This document shows positions 1 through 6,363 of a stretch of DNA of 7,550 nucleotides, piece after piece. The DNA is taken from contig JAIVIG010000374.1 in assembly GCA_020200675.1 (NCBI GenBank), positions 1 to 7,550 on the forward strand, written 5' to 3'. The notes beneath the pieces were generated by a model. The model made no database searches. It was not told where the DNA came from and saw only the letters and a list, made by a program, of their open reading frames with translations. The DNA comes from Actinomycetota bacterium (GTDB lineage Bacteria; Actinomycetota; Rubrobacteria; Rubrobacterales; Rubrobacteraceae). Both the position numbers and the translations under genes were made by a program. The stretch's first letter is position 1, and every line of letters begins with the position of its first letter.

Positions 1-855
1 GTCGAGGCGTTCCTGCATCTCCTTCTCCATCTTGTTCGTGGCCCAGGAGAGGATGAACTCCTTTATGGAGGCGAGGTGGCGCTCCTTCATGCGTCCGCTC
101 TCCTGGAGGAACTCCCGGTGCTCTTCGATCTTCTCCTTCAGCTCCTCGACGCCCTCGCCGTTGTCCCCGCGCGTCATGACTATGGGAGGCATCGGGGCCT
201 CGGGATCGAGCTCGTGCCCGATCTCCAGGATCGAACGCACCTCCGAGGCGGCCCCTTTTGCCTGTGGGTGATCCGCCTTGTTCATGCAGATGATGTCGGC
301 GATCTCCATCACCCCGGCTTTGAGCGCCTGCACCGAGTCCCCCGCCCCCGGCTGCAAGGCCAGTACCACGGTATCCGCCGCCGAGGCGACCTCGACCTCC
401 CCCTGCCCCACGCCGACCGTCTCGTAGAGCACCACATCCATCCCGTAAGCCTCCATCGCCAGGCCAGCTAGCTGCGACGCGCCCGCCAGACCCCCTAGAT
501 GTCCTCGGGTACCCATTGAGCGGATAAAAACGTTGCTATCGAGGAAGTGGTCGCCGAGCCGGATCCTGTCGCCGAGAATTGCGCCCTTCGTGAACGGGCT
601 CGAAGGGTCGACCGAGACCACCCCGACCTTCTTGTCCTCCTCGCGGTAGAGCTCTATGAGCTTGGCGATGATGCTGCTCTTGCCCACACCCGGCGGTCCG
701 GTGAAGCCCACGGTTATCGCCTCGCCGGTGTGCGGGTAGAGCTCGGAGATCATATCCCGAACCTGCGGGTCCTCGCCCTCGATTCTGGAAATGAGCCGCG
801 CCAGCGCCCGCCGGTCCCCGGAGAGCAGCCGTTCTACCAGTTCGTTCTCGCTCAC
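1..855 (-). CDS. meaB: MeaB/ArgK-type GTPase, methylmalonyl-CoA mutase chaperone (3' end outside window)
   Basis: A P-loop GTPase of the SIMIBI class; 285 codons are visible with no stop before the left edge. MeaB proteins act in the cytoplasm on adenosylcobalamin-dependent methylmalonyl-CoA mutase, using GTP to gate cofactor loading and protect the enzyme. Visible motifs: Walker A GPPGVGKS (about residues 53-60), VDPSSPF just after residue 75, FIRSMGTRGHLGGLA (about 110-124), ETVGVGQGEVEV (from about 145), and the base-specificity motif NKAD (about 192-195). The family usually has about 310-330 residues, so roughly 30-45 C-terminal residues are missing. I chose the GTG at 855, which gives an N-terminus SENELVERLLSGDRRALARL typical of the family. 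A second GTG lies three codons upstream, and a TAG two codons before that closes the frame. A GAGAGTGGGG stretch just upstream could be the ribosome site. The gene follows the large TPR gene after 115 bp without a clear terminator, so co-transcription is possible. Confidence 0.93.
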   Translation of the reverse strand, partial: MSENELVERLLSGDRRALARLISRIEGEDPQVRDMISELYPHTGEAITVGFTGPPGVGKSSIIAKLIELYREEDKKVGVVSVDPSSPFTKGAILGDRIRLGDHFLDSNVFIRSMGTRGHLGGLAGASQLAGLAMEAYGMDVVLYETVGVGQGEVEVASAADTVVLALQPGAGDSVQALKAGVMEIADIICMNKADHPQAKGAASEVRSILEIGHELDPEAPMPPIVMTRGDNGEGVEELKEKIEEHREFLQESGRMKERHLASIKEFILSWATNKMEKEMQERLD

Positions 856-970
856 TCGCCCCACTCTCTACACGGCTCTAACAAGGAATCTACCGGAAGG
901 GCCAGAGTACGACAAGCCACCCTCTTCCGCAAGGCGCTGAATGAGGAGAGGCCCGACCTCGGCCCGCAAA

Positions 971-1876
971 TCACCGAGGCTCCCGGCTGTTCGGCGTCGC
1001 CGCTCCTGTTTGCGCGCGGTCTCTTCGTATCCCCTCGCACCCACTGTCCTCACCAGGCACATCCGCCTTCTCGAAGGTTCGCACGGCCTGTTCGCGCAAG
1101 CCAAGGTCAGAGAGCGCCCCGGCAAGCCCTACCAGCGCATGCCGGTCGTGCGGATCTTTGGAGAGCGCCTTTCTGTAGAGCGCGCAGGCCTCGACCGGAC
1201 TCTTCTGATCCCGATGGACTGCGGCAAGCCCTACCAACGCCGCCCGGCTCTCCTCGCGTTCGAGAACCCACTCGTAAAGTCTTCTCGCCTCGCCAGGCTC
1301 CTTGTTGGCCCTGTGGGTAGCGGCCAGCCTAACTATGACGTCGTAACGGCTTGTGTCAAGCCTGAACGCTTGGCGGAAGGCTTCGATAGCGAGTTGGTAG
1401 TCGCGGCTCTCCCTGGCGGCCACGCCAAGATCGAGTGCCTCTTCGAAGCTCGTCAGTCTCTCGGTTCGGCGGTAATCCGCCGCCTCTTTTCGTTGCTTCT
1501 CAGCGAGGTCAAACGCCAGCGTCCGGCGCCGCCGGGCCTTATACTCCGCCGACTTGCGGCGGCTCTTCGCCGCTACCCGCTCTCGCTCCCGCTGCGTGGC
1601 CTGCGAATCTCGTACGGATGTGGGTCCTGTGATCTTCGCGAGGAAATTGCCGGCGATTCTGTTGGTAGGATCGAGCCCCAAGGCGCGCTTGTAATCTTTT
1701 TTGGCGGTGTCGAGGTCTCCGCGTTCGTAGTGGCACCGGCCCCGCCGCGTAAGGGCGGTTACGTCGTTAGGATCCACCGCAAGGATGCGCGTGTTCAGGT
1801 CCGCAGCGTTCGCCCCCCAATCCCCAGCCTTTGCGAGCCGTACAGCCTCGGCTCGCAGCGCATCCATATCATACAT
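971..1876 (-). CDS. TPR-repeat protein with basic central linker, 301 aa
   Basis: A cytoplasmic tetratricopeptide-repeat protein, presumably a protein-protein interaction scaffold; no specific function can be assigned. Repeats with TPR spacing and residues are visible at about 5-38 and 39-72 (LTRRGRCHYERGDLDTAKKD then YKRALGLDP). Four more follow at about 145-178, 179-212, 213-244 and 245-272, for example LVGLAGALSDLGLREQAVRT. Between the two blocks, residues about 88-142 are extremely Arg/Lys/Glu-rich (KSRRKSAEYKARRRR) and probably form a charged helix that could bind nucleic acid, ribosome or membrane surface; this is inference. The last 28 residues do not look like TPR. The ATG at 1876 is chosen because AGGGGAGAAGGG lies just upstream. 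Longer versions from an ATG at 1918 or a TTG at 1975 lack such a site. No signal peptide or membrane segment is seen. The gene lies downstream of the sucB terminator and 115 bp upstream of meaB. Confidence 0.82.
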   Translation of the reverse strand: MYDMDALRAEAVRLAKAGDWGANAADLNTRILAVDPNDVTALTRRGRCHYERGDLDTAKKDYKRALGLDPTNRIAGNFLAKITGPTSVRDSQATQRERERVAAKSRRKSAEYKARRRRTLAFDLAEKQRKEAADYRRTERLTSFEEALDLGVAARESRDYQLAIEAFRQAFRLDTSRYDVIVRLAATHRANKEPGEARRLYEWVLEREESRAALVGLAAVHRDQKSPVEACALYRKALSKDPHDRHALVGLAGALSDLGLREQAVRTFEKADVPGEDSGCEGIRRDRAQTGAATPNSREPR

Positions 1877-1923
1877 CCCTTCTCCCCTCGTCGCTCCTAC
1901 GACAAGGATACTCCACATATGCC

Positions 1924-1951
1924 CGAGACAGTACAAACCCCGTCTCGTACT
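1924..1951. repeat. Two interleaved inverted repeats upstream of the large TPR gene
   Basis: Within 28 bp, on the plus strand, are CGAGAC (1924-1929), AGTAC (1930-1934), a 7-nt spacer, GTCTCG (1942-1947) and GTACT (1947-1951). CGAGAC is complementary to GTCTCG and AGTAC to GTACT, giving an a-b-a'-b' order. The two stems cannot form together easily because almost no nucleotides separate the arms, so they would be alternative hairpins or a compound protein-binding site. The element ends 48 bp upstream of the chosen ATG at 1876. I could not identify a convincing -35/-10 pair in this gap. Chance occurrence is possible. Confidence 0.4.
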
Positions 1952-2012
1952 GCGTAGATAAAGAACAGCAGGCAAGCGCAGTTCGGAAGGAGCAAGTAGT
2001 CGAACGATGTGT

Positions 2013-2043
2013 CAAGAAAGAGAGACCCCGCGAAGGGCCTCTC
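2013..2043 (-). terminator. Rho-independent terminator after sucB
   Basis: On the minus strand a 9-bp stem, GAGAGGCCC paired with GGGTCTCTC (one G-U pair), encloses a 6-nt loop TTCGCG and is followed by TTTCTTG. It starts 25 nt after the sucB stop codon. On the opposite strand the G-U becomes an A-C mismatch and there is no T run, so the structure is directional for the suc operon. The T run is short and interrupted. The rest of the 190-bp gap (1877-2067) holds only the interleaved repeats and the leader of the TPR gene. Confidence 0.7.
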
Positions 2044-2067
2044 CCATTCTTGCCTTCTAGTGACTCT

Positions 2068-2688
2068 TTAGCTTTCCAGCAGCAAGGTCTCCGGGTCTTC
2101 GATGAGTTCCTTTATGCGCACGAGGAACTGTACGGCGTCGGCGCCATCCACGATGCGGTGGTCGTAGGAGAGGGCGAGGTACATCATCGGGCGTATCTCG
2201 ACCTGGCCGTCTATGGCGACGGGGCGTTCCTGGATCTTGTGCAGGCCCAGGATCGCCACCTGCGGGATGTTGAGTATCGGTGTCGAGTTGAGCGAACCGA
2301 AGATGCCGCCGTTGGTTATGGTGAAGGTGCCGCCCTGCAGCTCCTCGAGGCCGAGCTGGCCCTCGCGAGCCCTCTGGCCGAGCTCCGCTATGGTGCCCTC
2401 GATCTCGGCGAAGCTCTTCCTGTCGGCATCGCGCACGACCGGGACGACGAGCCCCTGCTCGGTGTTGACCGCCACGCCTATGTCGTAGTAGTGCTTGAGG
2501 ACGAGCTCGTTGCCCTGCAGCTCGGCGTTGACCTTGGGGAACGCTTTGAGGGCCCCTATCGACGCCTTGGTGAAGAAGGACATAAAGCCGAGCCTGGTCC
2601 CCTCGTGCCGCTCCTGAAACTCCTCCTTGCGGCGGCTCCGCAGATCCATCACGGCTTTCATGTCTGCCTCGTTAAAGGTGGTGAGCAT
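2068..2688 (-). CDS. sucB: 2-oxoglutarate dehydrogenase E2 (dihydrolipoamide succinyltransferase), catalytic-domain fragment
   Basis: The C-terminal acyltransferase half of E2, which moves the succinyl group from lipoamide to CoA. Recognisable segments are AAMLTTFNEADM at the start, LGFMSFFTKASIGALKAFP, LVVPVVRDADRKSF, GTFTITNGGIFGSLNSTPIL, and the catalytic signature SYDHRIVDGADAVQFL with the active-site His and Asp, ending ETLLLES. These match the succinyltransferase type of E2. The frame is different from the lipoyl half just upstream (2658-3320). Reading back past the ATG at 2688 gives AQQTAAM in this frame, the expected family sequence, but then it loses similarity. The ATG at 2688 is therefore only the first in-frame Met, not a natural start. 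No suitable ribosome site precedes it: GAGGAGG is about 17 nt away. The family segment before this point, roughly VPMSRxRxxIAxRLxE, is missing. It may be a pseudogene part or an assembly error; the catalytic residues themselves are intact. Confidence 0.85.
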   Translation of the reverse strand: MLTTFNEADMKAVMDLRSRRKEEFQERHEGTRLGFMSFFTKASIGALKAFPKVNAELQGNELVLKHYYDIGVAVNTEQGLVVPVVRDADRKSFAEIEGTIAELGQRAREGQLGLEELQGGTFTITNGGIFGSLNSTPILNIPQVAILGLHKIQERPVAIDGQVEIRPMMYLALSYDHRIVDGADAVQFLVRIKELIEDPETLLLES

Positions 2689-3320
2689 CGCCGCCGTCTG
2701 TTGGGCGCCTCCTCGCTCTGGCCGTCGCGCTCGGGCTGTTGCTCGGGGGCCTTCTCTTCCTGGTCCGGGCCGCGGCTCTGCTCCCGGATCTGGCGCTCCA
2801 CGTCGTCCTTGGTCACGCGCCCACCGGCCCCGGAACCGGAGACCTGCGCGAGGTTTATGTCGTACTCCCGGGCGAGCCTCTTTACCGTCGGCGAGGCGCG
2901 GACCCCTCCGTCCTCCCGGTGACCGTCGCTCTCGTCGATCTCGGCCTGCTCGGACTCGGTCTCCTGGGCCTCGGGGGCTACCTTCGTCTCGGAGCCCTCC
3001 TCCTCTTCGGCCTCGGCCTGCGCGGCCTCGTCTTCGGCCTGCTCGGCTTCCTCGGCGGCCTCCGGCTGCGGCGCGGAGCCGTCACCCTCGCCTATGGTGC
3101 CGATCACCTCGCCGACCCCGACGTCCTCGCCCTCGCCCTTGGCGATGCTCTCCAGGACGCCGTCTTGCTCCGCCTCGACCTCGAAGTTGACCTTGTCGGT
3201 CTCCAGCTCGACGACCGGCTCGCCCGCCGCTACCTCTTCACCCTCGCTCTTGAGCCACCTGCCGACCGTCGCTTCGGTGACCGACTCCCCGAGCTCCGGG
3301 ACGTGAATCTCAACCGGCAC
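2658..3320 (-). CDS. sucB: 2-oxoglutarate dehydrogenase E2, lipoyl and E1/E3-binding half (frame broken at 3' end)
   Basis: The N-terminal part of the E2 core protein. Residues 1-76 form a lipoyl domain beginning PVEIHVPELGESVTEATVGR, with the lipoylation lysine at about residue 43 in ELETDKVNFEV. A long acidic Ala/Glu linker (about 80-135) follows as the swinging arm. Then comes a peripheral subunit-binding domain at about 141-180 (RASPTVKRLAREYDINLAQV, GSGAGGRVTKDDVERQI) and a second linker. After about residue 205 (GQSEEA) the frame reads into NRRRRCSPPLTRQT and stops, which is not E2 sequence. The start is a GTG at 3320 with GAGGTGG a few bases upstream. It overlaps the last 11 nt of sucA, so translation is probably coupled. 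As written, this polypeptide would accept lipoate and bind E1/E3 but would have no acyltransferase activity. Confidence 0.9.
   Translation of the reverse strand: MPVEIHVPELGESVTEATVGRWLKSEGEEVAAGEPVVELETDKVNFEVEAEQDGVLESIAKGEGEDVGVGEVIGTIGEGDGSAPQPEAAEEAEQAEDEAAQAEAEEEEGSETKVAPEAQETESEQAEIDESDGHREDGGVRASPTVKRLAREYDINLAQVSGSGAGGRVTKDDVERQIREQSRGPDQEEKAPEQQPERDGQSEEAPNRRRRCSPPLTRQT
2689..2715 (-). other. sucB frameshift/deletion junction
   Basis: On the minus strand the lipoyl-half frame reads GAG GAG GCG CCC AAC AGA, while the catalytic half needs CAA CAG ACG GCG GCG ATG (QQTAAM). The catalytic frame is -1 relative to the upstream frame, equivalent to two extra C bases after GAGGCG. Correcting the frame alone would give GQSEEAQQTAAMLTTF. 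That still lacks the 15-20 residue segment that normally opens the catalytic domain. None of the three minus-strand frames over 2700-2760 encodes that segment. This suggests a deletion of about 45-65 nt whose length is not a multiple of three, either real or an assembly artefact. Confidence 0.75.
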
Positions 3321-6159
3321 GTTCCACCTCGCGTTCCGTCGCCTCTTCCGATTCCTCCGCGCCCTTGAAGGCAGAACGGACTATAACAGCGTGCTCTCTC
3401 TTGTGGAACGTCGCCGACCCCTGCGCCGGGCTCGGCCGGGCCGGCTTGCCCACGTACCTGACGGGCAACTTGTCGTCCACGAGCTGCCTCAGGAGCGGAT
3501 CGACGAACGTCCACGCCCCCATGTTCCGGGGCTCCTCCTGGACCCACACGATCTCCTGCAGGTTCGGGTACCCCTCGAGGACCGCCTTCAGGTCCTCCTC
3601 TGGGAACGGATACAGAAGCTCGATGCGCGCGACGGCAGTGACCTCGTCCTCCTCTCGTGCCTCGCTGGCGACCAGCTCCGTGTAGATCTTGCCGGAGCAC
3701 AGCATGAGCCGCTCGATCTGCTCGGCCCGTCCTTCGGCGTGCACCTCCTGGTCGTCGAGCACCGGCATGAACTTGCCCTCCGTGAGCTCCTCGAGCCTCG
3801 AGGCGGCCAGGGGGTGCCTGAGGAGGCTCTTCGGCGTCATGATTATCAAGGGCCGCTGGTATTCCTTCAGCGCGGCCTGGGCGCGGAGCAGGTGGAAGTA
3901 CTGGGCCGCCGTCGTGCAGTTGGCAACGCGAATGTTCTCGTGCGCCGCGAGTTGCAGGAATCGCTCCAGACGAGCGCTCGAGTGCTCGGGGCCCTGGCCC
4001 TCGTAGCCGTGCGGGAGAAGCATGATGAGCCCGGAGGTCTGGCCCCACTTGGCCTGCCCGCTGACGATGAACTGGTCGATCATCGGCTGCCCGACGTTGG
4101 CGAAGTCCCCGTACTGGGCCTCCCACAAGACCAGCGTCTCCTGGGCGTTCAGCGTGTAGCCGAACTCGAAGCCCATCACCGCGATCTCCGAGAGCGGGCT
4201 GTTGTGCGAGATGAAGGAGGCTTTGGCCTGCGGTATGTTCTGCAGCGGCACGTAAACCTCGCCGGTCTCGACGTCGTGCAAGATCGAGTGGCGCTGGGAG
4301 AACGTCCCCCGCTCGGTGTCCTGGCCCGTGAGCCGGATCGGGACGCCATCCTCGAGGAGCGAGGCGAAAGCGAGCGTCTCGGCGTGGGCCCAGTCTATGT
4401 CCTCGAGCTCGCCCCGGTTCCTCTGGAAGAGCCGCTCGAGCTTCTCGTTCGCGTTAAAGCCCTCGGGACGTTCTAGCAGGGCCTCGTTCAGCGCGGTCAG
4501 CCTCTCTTCGGAGACGGCCGTCTCCGGAACCTCGACCAGCGGGGTGTGCGGCTCGTCCGTGGCGATGTCTTCCTCGTCGATCTGATCGTTGTCCGGGTTC
4601 TCGCGGATCTCCTTCATTTGAGCCTGGATCTTCTCGACCATCTCGTCGGCTTCGCCCTCCGAGATGATGCCGCGCTCCTCGAGATCGCTGGCATAGACCT
4701 CGCGCACCGAAGGGTGGTCCCGGATGATCTCGTACATCGCCGGCTGGGTGTAGGCCGGCTCGTCGCCCTCGTTGTGGCCGAACCTGCGGTAGCCGACTAG
4801 GTCGATCACGAAGTCCTTGCGGAACTCCTCGCGGTAGGCGTAGGCGAACCTCGCGGCCGCCAGGCACGCCTCCGGATCGTCGGCGTTGACGTGTATGACC
4901 GGGATCTCGTACCCCTTCGCGAGGTCGCTGGCGTACAGCGTCGAGCGCGCGTCGTCCCGCTCGGTGGTGAACCCGAGCTGGTTGTTGGTGATGATGTGTA
5001 TGGTGCCGCCGGTCTTGTAACCGGGCAGCTTGTAGAGGTTCAAAGTCTCGGCCACCACACCCTCGCCCGGGAACGCCGCGTCCCCGTGGATGAGGATCGG
5101 CAACGACGCGTCCTCGTTCTGACCGGGCGGGCCCGGCTCGTCGCGCGTCTCCTGAGCGGCCCGGGCCATGCCCTCCACCACCGGGTTGACGTGCTCCAGG
5201 TGGCTCGGGTTGGGGGCCAGGTTCACGAGGACCTCGGTGTCCGCCTCTTCCGCGCCGAGGTGGTAGCCCCGGATGCCGAGGTGGTACTTCACGTCCCCGA
5301 CCCAGGCGTCACCCTGGCTATCAGACGCCGACGGCTTCTCTCCCCTATCCGGCTGCTGGAACTCGCCGAAGATGGTCGAGTACGGCTTGTCCAGGACATG
5401 GGCGAGCACGTTGAGCCGTCCGCGGTGTGCCATCCCCAGGACAGCTTCGGGGGTCCCCTTATCTGCGGCGGAGCGGACGAGCAGGTTCAGCATCGGTACC
5501 GTCATGTCCGTGCCCTCGATGGAGAACCGCTTCTGCCCAAGGAAGGTCTTGTGGAGGAACTTCTCCAGAGTGTCGACCCGCGTGAGGCTGTTGAGGAGGT
5601 TCTTGGCTCCCTCTCCTTCCAGGACCTTGTGAAAGCGCTCATCCTCCACGGCGTCCCTAAGCCAGAACCGCTCCGTGGAGTTGTGGATGTGGCCGAAGTC
5701 GTAGCCGGTGGTCTTGCAGTAGATGCGCCGGAGCTCGTCTATCGCCTCCCGCGCCGAACTCGTGCGCTCCGGGATCGGACCCGTGCCCGGAGCGTTGATG
5801 ATGCTCGACGGCAGAGCCTCGAGATCCTCCTCGGTCACGTCATGGAAACCGGGGCTGAGCGTCGGGTCCCCGGGAGGATCGCTCCCCAGTGGGTCCAGTT
5901 GGGCCGCCCTGTGGCCAAAGTCCCGGATGGAGCGGATGTACTTGGCCACCCCGACGACCTTATCTACGTCTATGCCGGAGTCAGTCGACACCTGGGCGGT
6001 CGCCTGGCCGTTGGCGCCCGGTTCGGGCGGGCTCCAGTTCTCGAAAAAGCTCCGCGTGCGTTCGTCGACGGAGCCGGGATCATCTCTGTACCTCTCGTAG
6101 AGTTCCAGTACGTACCCGAGGTTCGGGCCGTAGAACTGACTCTCGGTTATATTCTCCAA
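3310..6159 (-). CDS. sucA: 2-oxoglutarate dehydrogenase E1 component (thiamine diphosphate-dependent)
   Basis: Decarboxylates 2-oxoglutarate and succinylates the E2 lipoyl arm in the TCA cycle. The protein is full length for the family: 949 residues from the TTG at 6159, or 970 from a GTG at 6222. In 949-numbering: the N-terminal E1 motif FYGPNLGYVLELYERY (from about 9); GMAHRGRLNVLAHVLDKP (from about 242); the ThDP/Mg site GDAAFPGEG (from about 359) with HIITNNQLGFTT (from about 388); RRFGHNEGDEP (from about 458); and the pyrimidine-binding domain with GTFSQRHS (from about 618), WEAQYGDFANVGQ (from about 679) and HGYEGQGPEHSSAR (from about 717). The C-terminal domain includes ARIELLYPFPEEDL. 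The TTG is preferred because GGGGGTG sits 7 nt upstream and family similarity begins right after it. The GTG at 6222 has a weaker, distant site. No E2 catalytic domain is fused, unlike mycobacterial Kgd. It overlaps sucB by 11 nt. Confidence 0.96.
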   Translation of the reverse strand: MENITESQFYGPNLGYVLELYERYRDDPGSVDERTRSFFENWSPPEPGANGQATAQVSTDSGIDVDKVVGVAKYIRSIRDFGHRAAQLDPLGSDPPGDPTLSPGFHDVTEEDLEALPSSIINAPGTGPIPERTSSAREAIDELRRIYCKTTGYDFGHIHNSTERFWLRDAVEDERFHKVLEGEGAKNLLNSLTRVDTLEKFLHKTFLGQKRFSIEGTDMTVPMLNLLVRSAADKGTPEAVLGMAHRGRLNVLAHVLDKPYSTIFGEFQQPDRGEKPSASDSQGDAWVGDVKYHLGIRGYHLGAEEADTEVLVNLAPNPSHLEHVNPVVEGMARAAQETRDEPGPPGQNEDASLPILIHGDAAFPGEGVVAETLNLYKLPGYKTGGTIHIITNNQLGFTTERDDARSTLYASDLAKGYEIPVIHVNADDPEACLAAARFAYAYREEFRKDFVIDLVGYRRFGHNEGDEPAYTQPAMYEIIRDHPSVREVYASDLEERGIISEGEADEMVEKIQAQMKEIRENPDNDQIDEEDIATDEPHTPLVEVPETAVSEERLTALNEALLERPEGFNANEKLERLFQRNRGELEDIDWAHAETLAFASLLEDGVPIRLTGQDTERGTFSQRHSILHDVETGEVYVPLQNIPQAKASFISHNSPLSEIAVMGFEFGYTLNAQETLVLWEAQYGDFANVGQPMIDQFIVSGQAKWGQTSGLIMLLPHGYEGQGPEHSSARLERFLQLAAHENIRVANCTTAAQYFHLLRAQAALKEYQRPLIIMTPKSLLRHPLAASRLEELTEGKFMPVLDDQEVHAEGRAEQIERLMLCSGKIYTELVASEAREEDEVTAVARIELLYPFPEEDLKAVLEGYPNLQEIVWVQEEPRNMGAWTFVDPLLRQLVDDKLPVRYVGKPARPSPAQGSATFHKREHAVIVRSAFKGAEESEEATEREVERAG

Positions 6160-6287
6160 AGTATCAACACCCCCGGATGGATATTCATTAGAACGGATGG
6201 CAACGCGCTTCGTGCCGCGCACGGCCGCGACCGGTCTCCCGCCTGGTTCCGGTCGTGCCCGTGGTTTTTGGTGAAGTGGTGAGACAT
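6147..6287 (-). CDS. Possible 46-codon leader ORF upstream of sucA
   Basis: An ATG at 6287 is preceded by AGGAAG with 7-nt spacing, a good ribosome-binding arrangement. It opens a 46-residue frame starting MSHHFTKNHGHDRNQAGDRS and ending in TAA at 6147-6149, overlapping the sucA TTG start by 13 nt in another frame. The peptide is rich in His, Arg and Gly in its first half, and no family is recognised. If translated, ribosomes ending here could re-initiate at sucA. The stop/start overlap resembles translational coupling. It could equally be a chance frame: the AGGAAG overlaps the place where a transcript from the nearby AT-rich -10-like element would begin. Confidence 0.3.
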   Translation of the reverse strand: MSHHFTKNHGHDRNQAGDRSRPCAARSALPSVLMNIHPGVLILWRI

Positions 6288-6293
6288 CCTGTT

Positions 6294-6312
6294 ACTTCCT
6301 ATAAATATAACG
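6294..6312 (-). promoter_or_regulatory. AT-rich island, candidate sucA promoter -10 region
   Basis: On the minus strand GTTATATTTATAGG stands out in GC-rich surroundings. TATATT (6309-6304) matches five of six -10 positions. No good -35 is found at 16-18 nt spacing; the best hexamers match poorly. The site lies in the 76-nt stretch between the small TPR gene stop (6364) and the possible leader ORF. The suc genes might instead be read through from the promoter at 6729-6756. Confidence 0.3.
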
Positions 6313-6331
6313 CATCTCTTAGTCCTCGGTC

Positions 6332-6355
6332 TTACCCGAATCTTCGCGCGGGTAA
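6332..6355. repeat. 7-bp perfect inverted repeat after the small TPR gene
   Basis: TTACCCG (6332-6338) and CGGGTAA (6349-6355) are perfect inverted arms around a 10-nt loop, 9 nt past the TAG of the small TPR gene. No T run follows on the minus strand, so it is a weak candidate for an intrinsic terminator. It could slow polymerase, protect a 3' end or bind a regulator of sucA. Confidence 0.4.
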
Positions 6356-6363
6356 CTCGTACC

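Noticed and set aside
547..1320. 257-codon open frame on the plus strand
   Set aside because: Crosses the meaB start, the intergenic gap and the TPR gene antisense; low-complexity Arg/Pro/Ala product.
941..1957. 338-codon open frame on the plus strand
   Set aside because: Mirrors the large TPR gene, whose minus-strand product shows clear repeats and a strong ribosome site.
1831..2922. 363-codon open frame on the plus strand
   Set aside because: Antisense to the sucB catalytic domain, and it also runs through the terminator and the intergenic gap.
2627..3190. Plus-strand Arg/Pro-rich frame resembling a disordered basic protein
   Set aside because: It is the complement of the acidic Glu/Ala linker of the E2 lipoyl half; the composition follows from that codon use.
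3230..4126. 298-codon minus-strand frame overlapping sucA and sucB
   Set aside because: Out-of-phase shadow of sucA with an Arg/Gly/Ala-rich, domainless product.
3391..4476. 361-codon open frame on the plus strand
   Set aside because: Antisense shadow of the C-terminal half of sucA, rich in Arg/Leu/Val with no motif.
4891..6282. 463-codon open frame on the plus strand
   Set aside because: It is antisense to sucA, which has unmistakable family motifs throughout; long antisense frames are expected at this GC content. Its translation has no recognisable domain.
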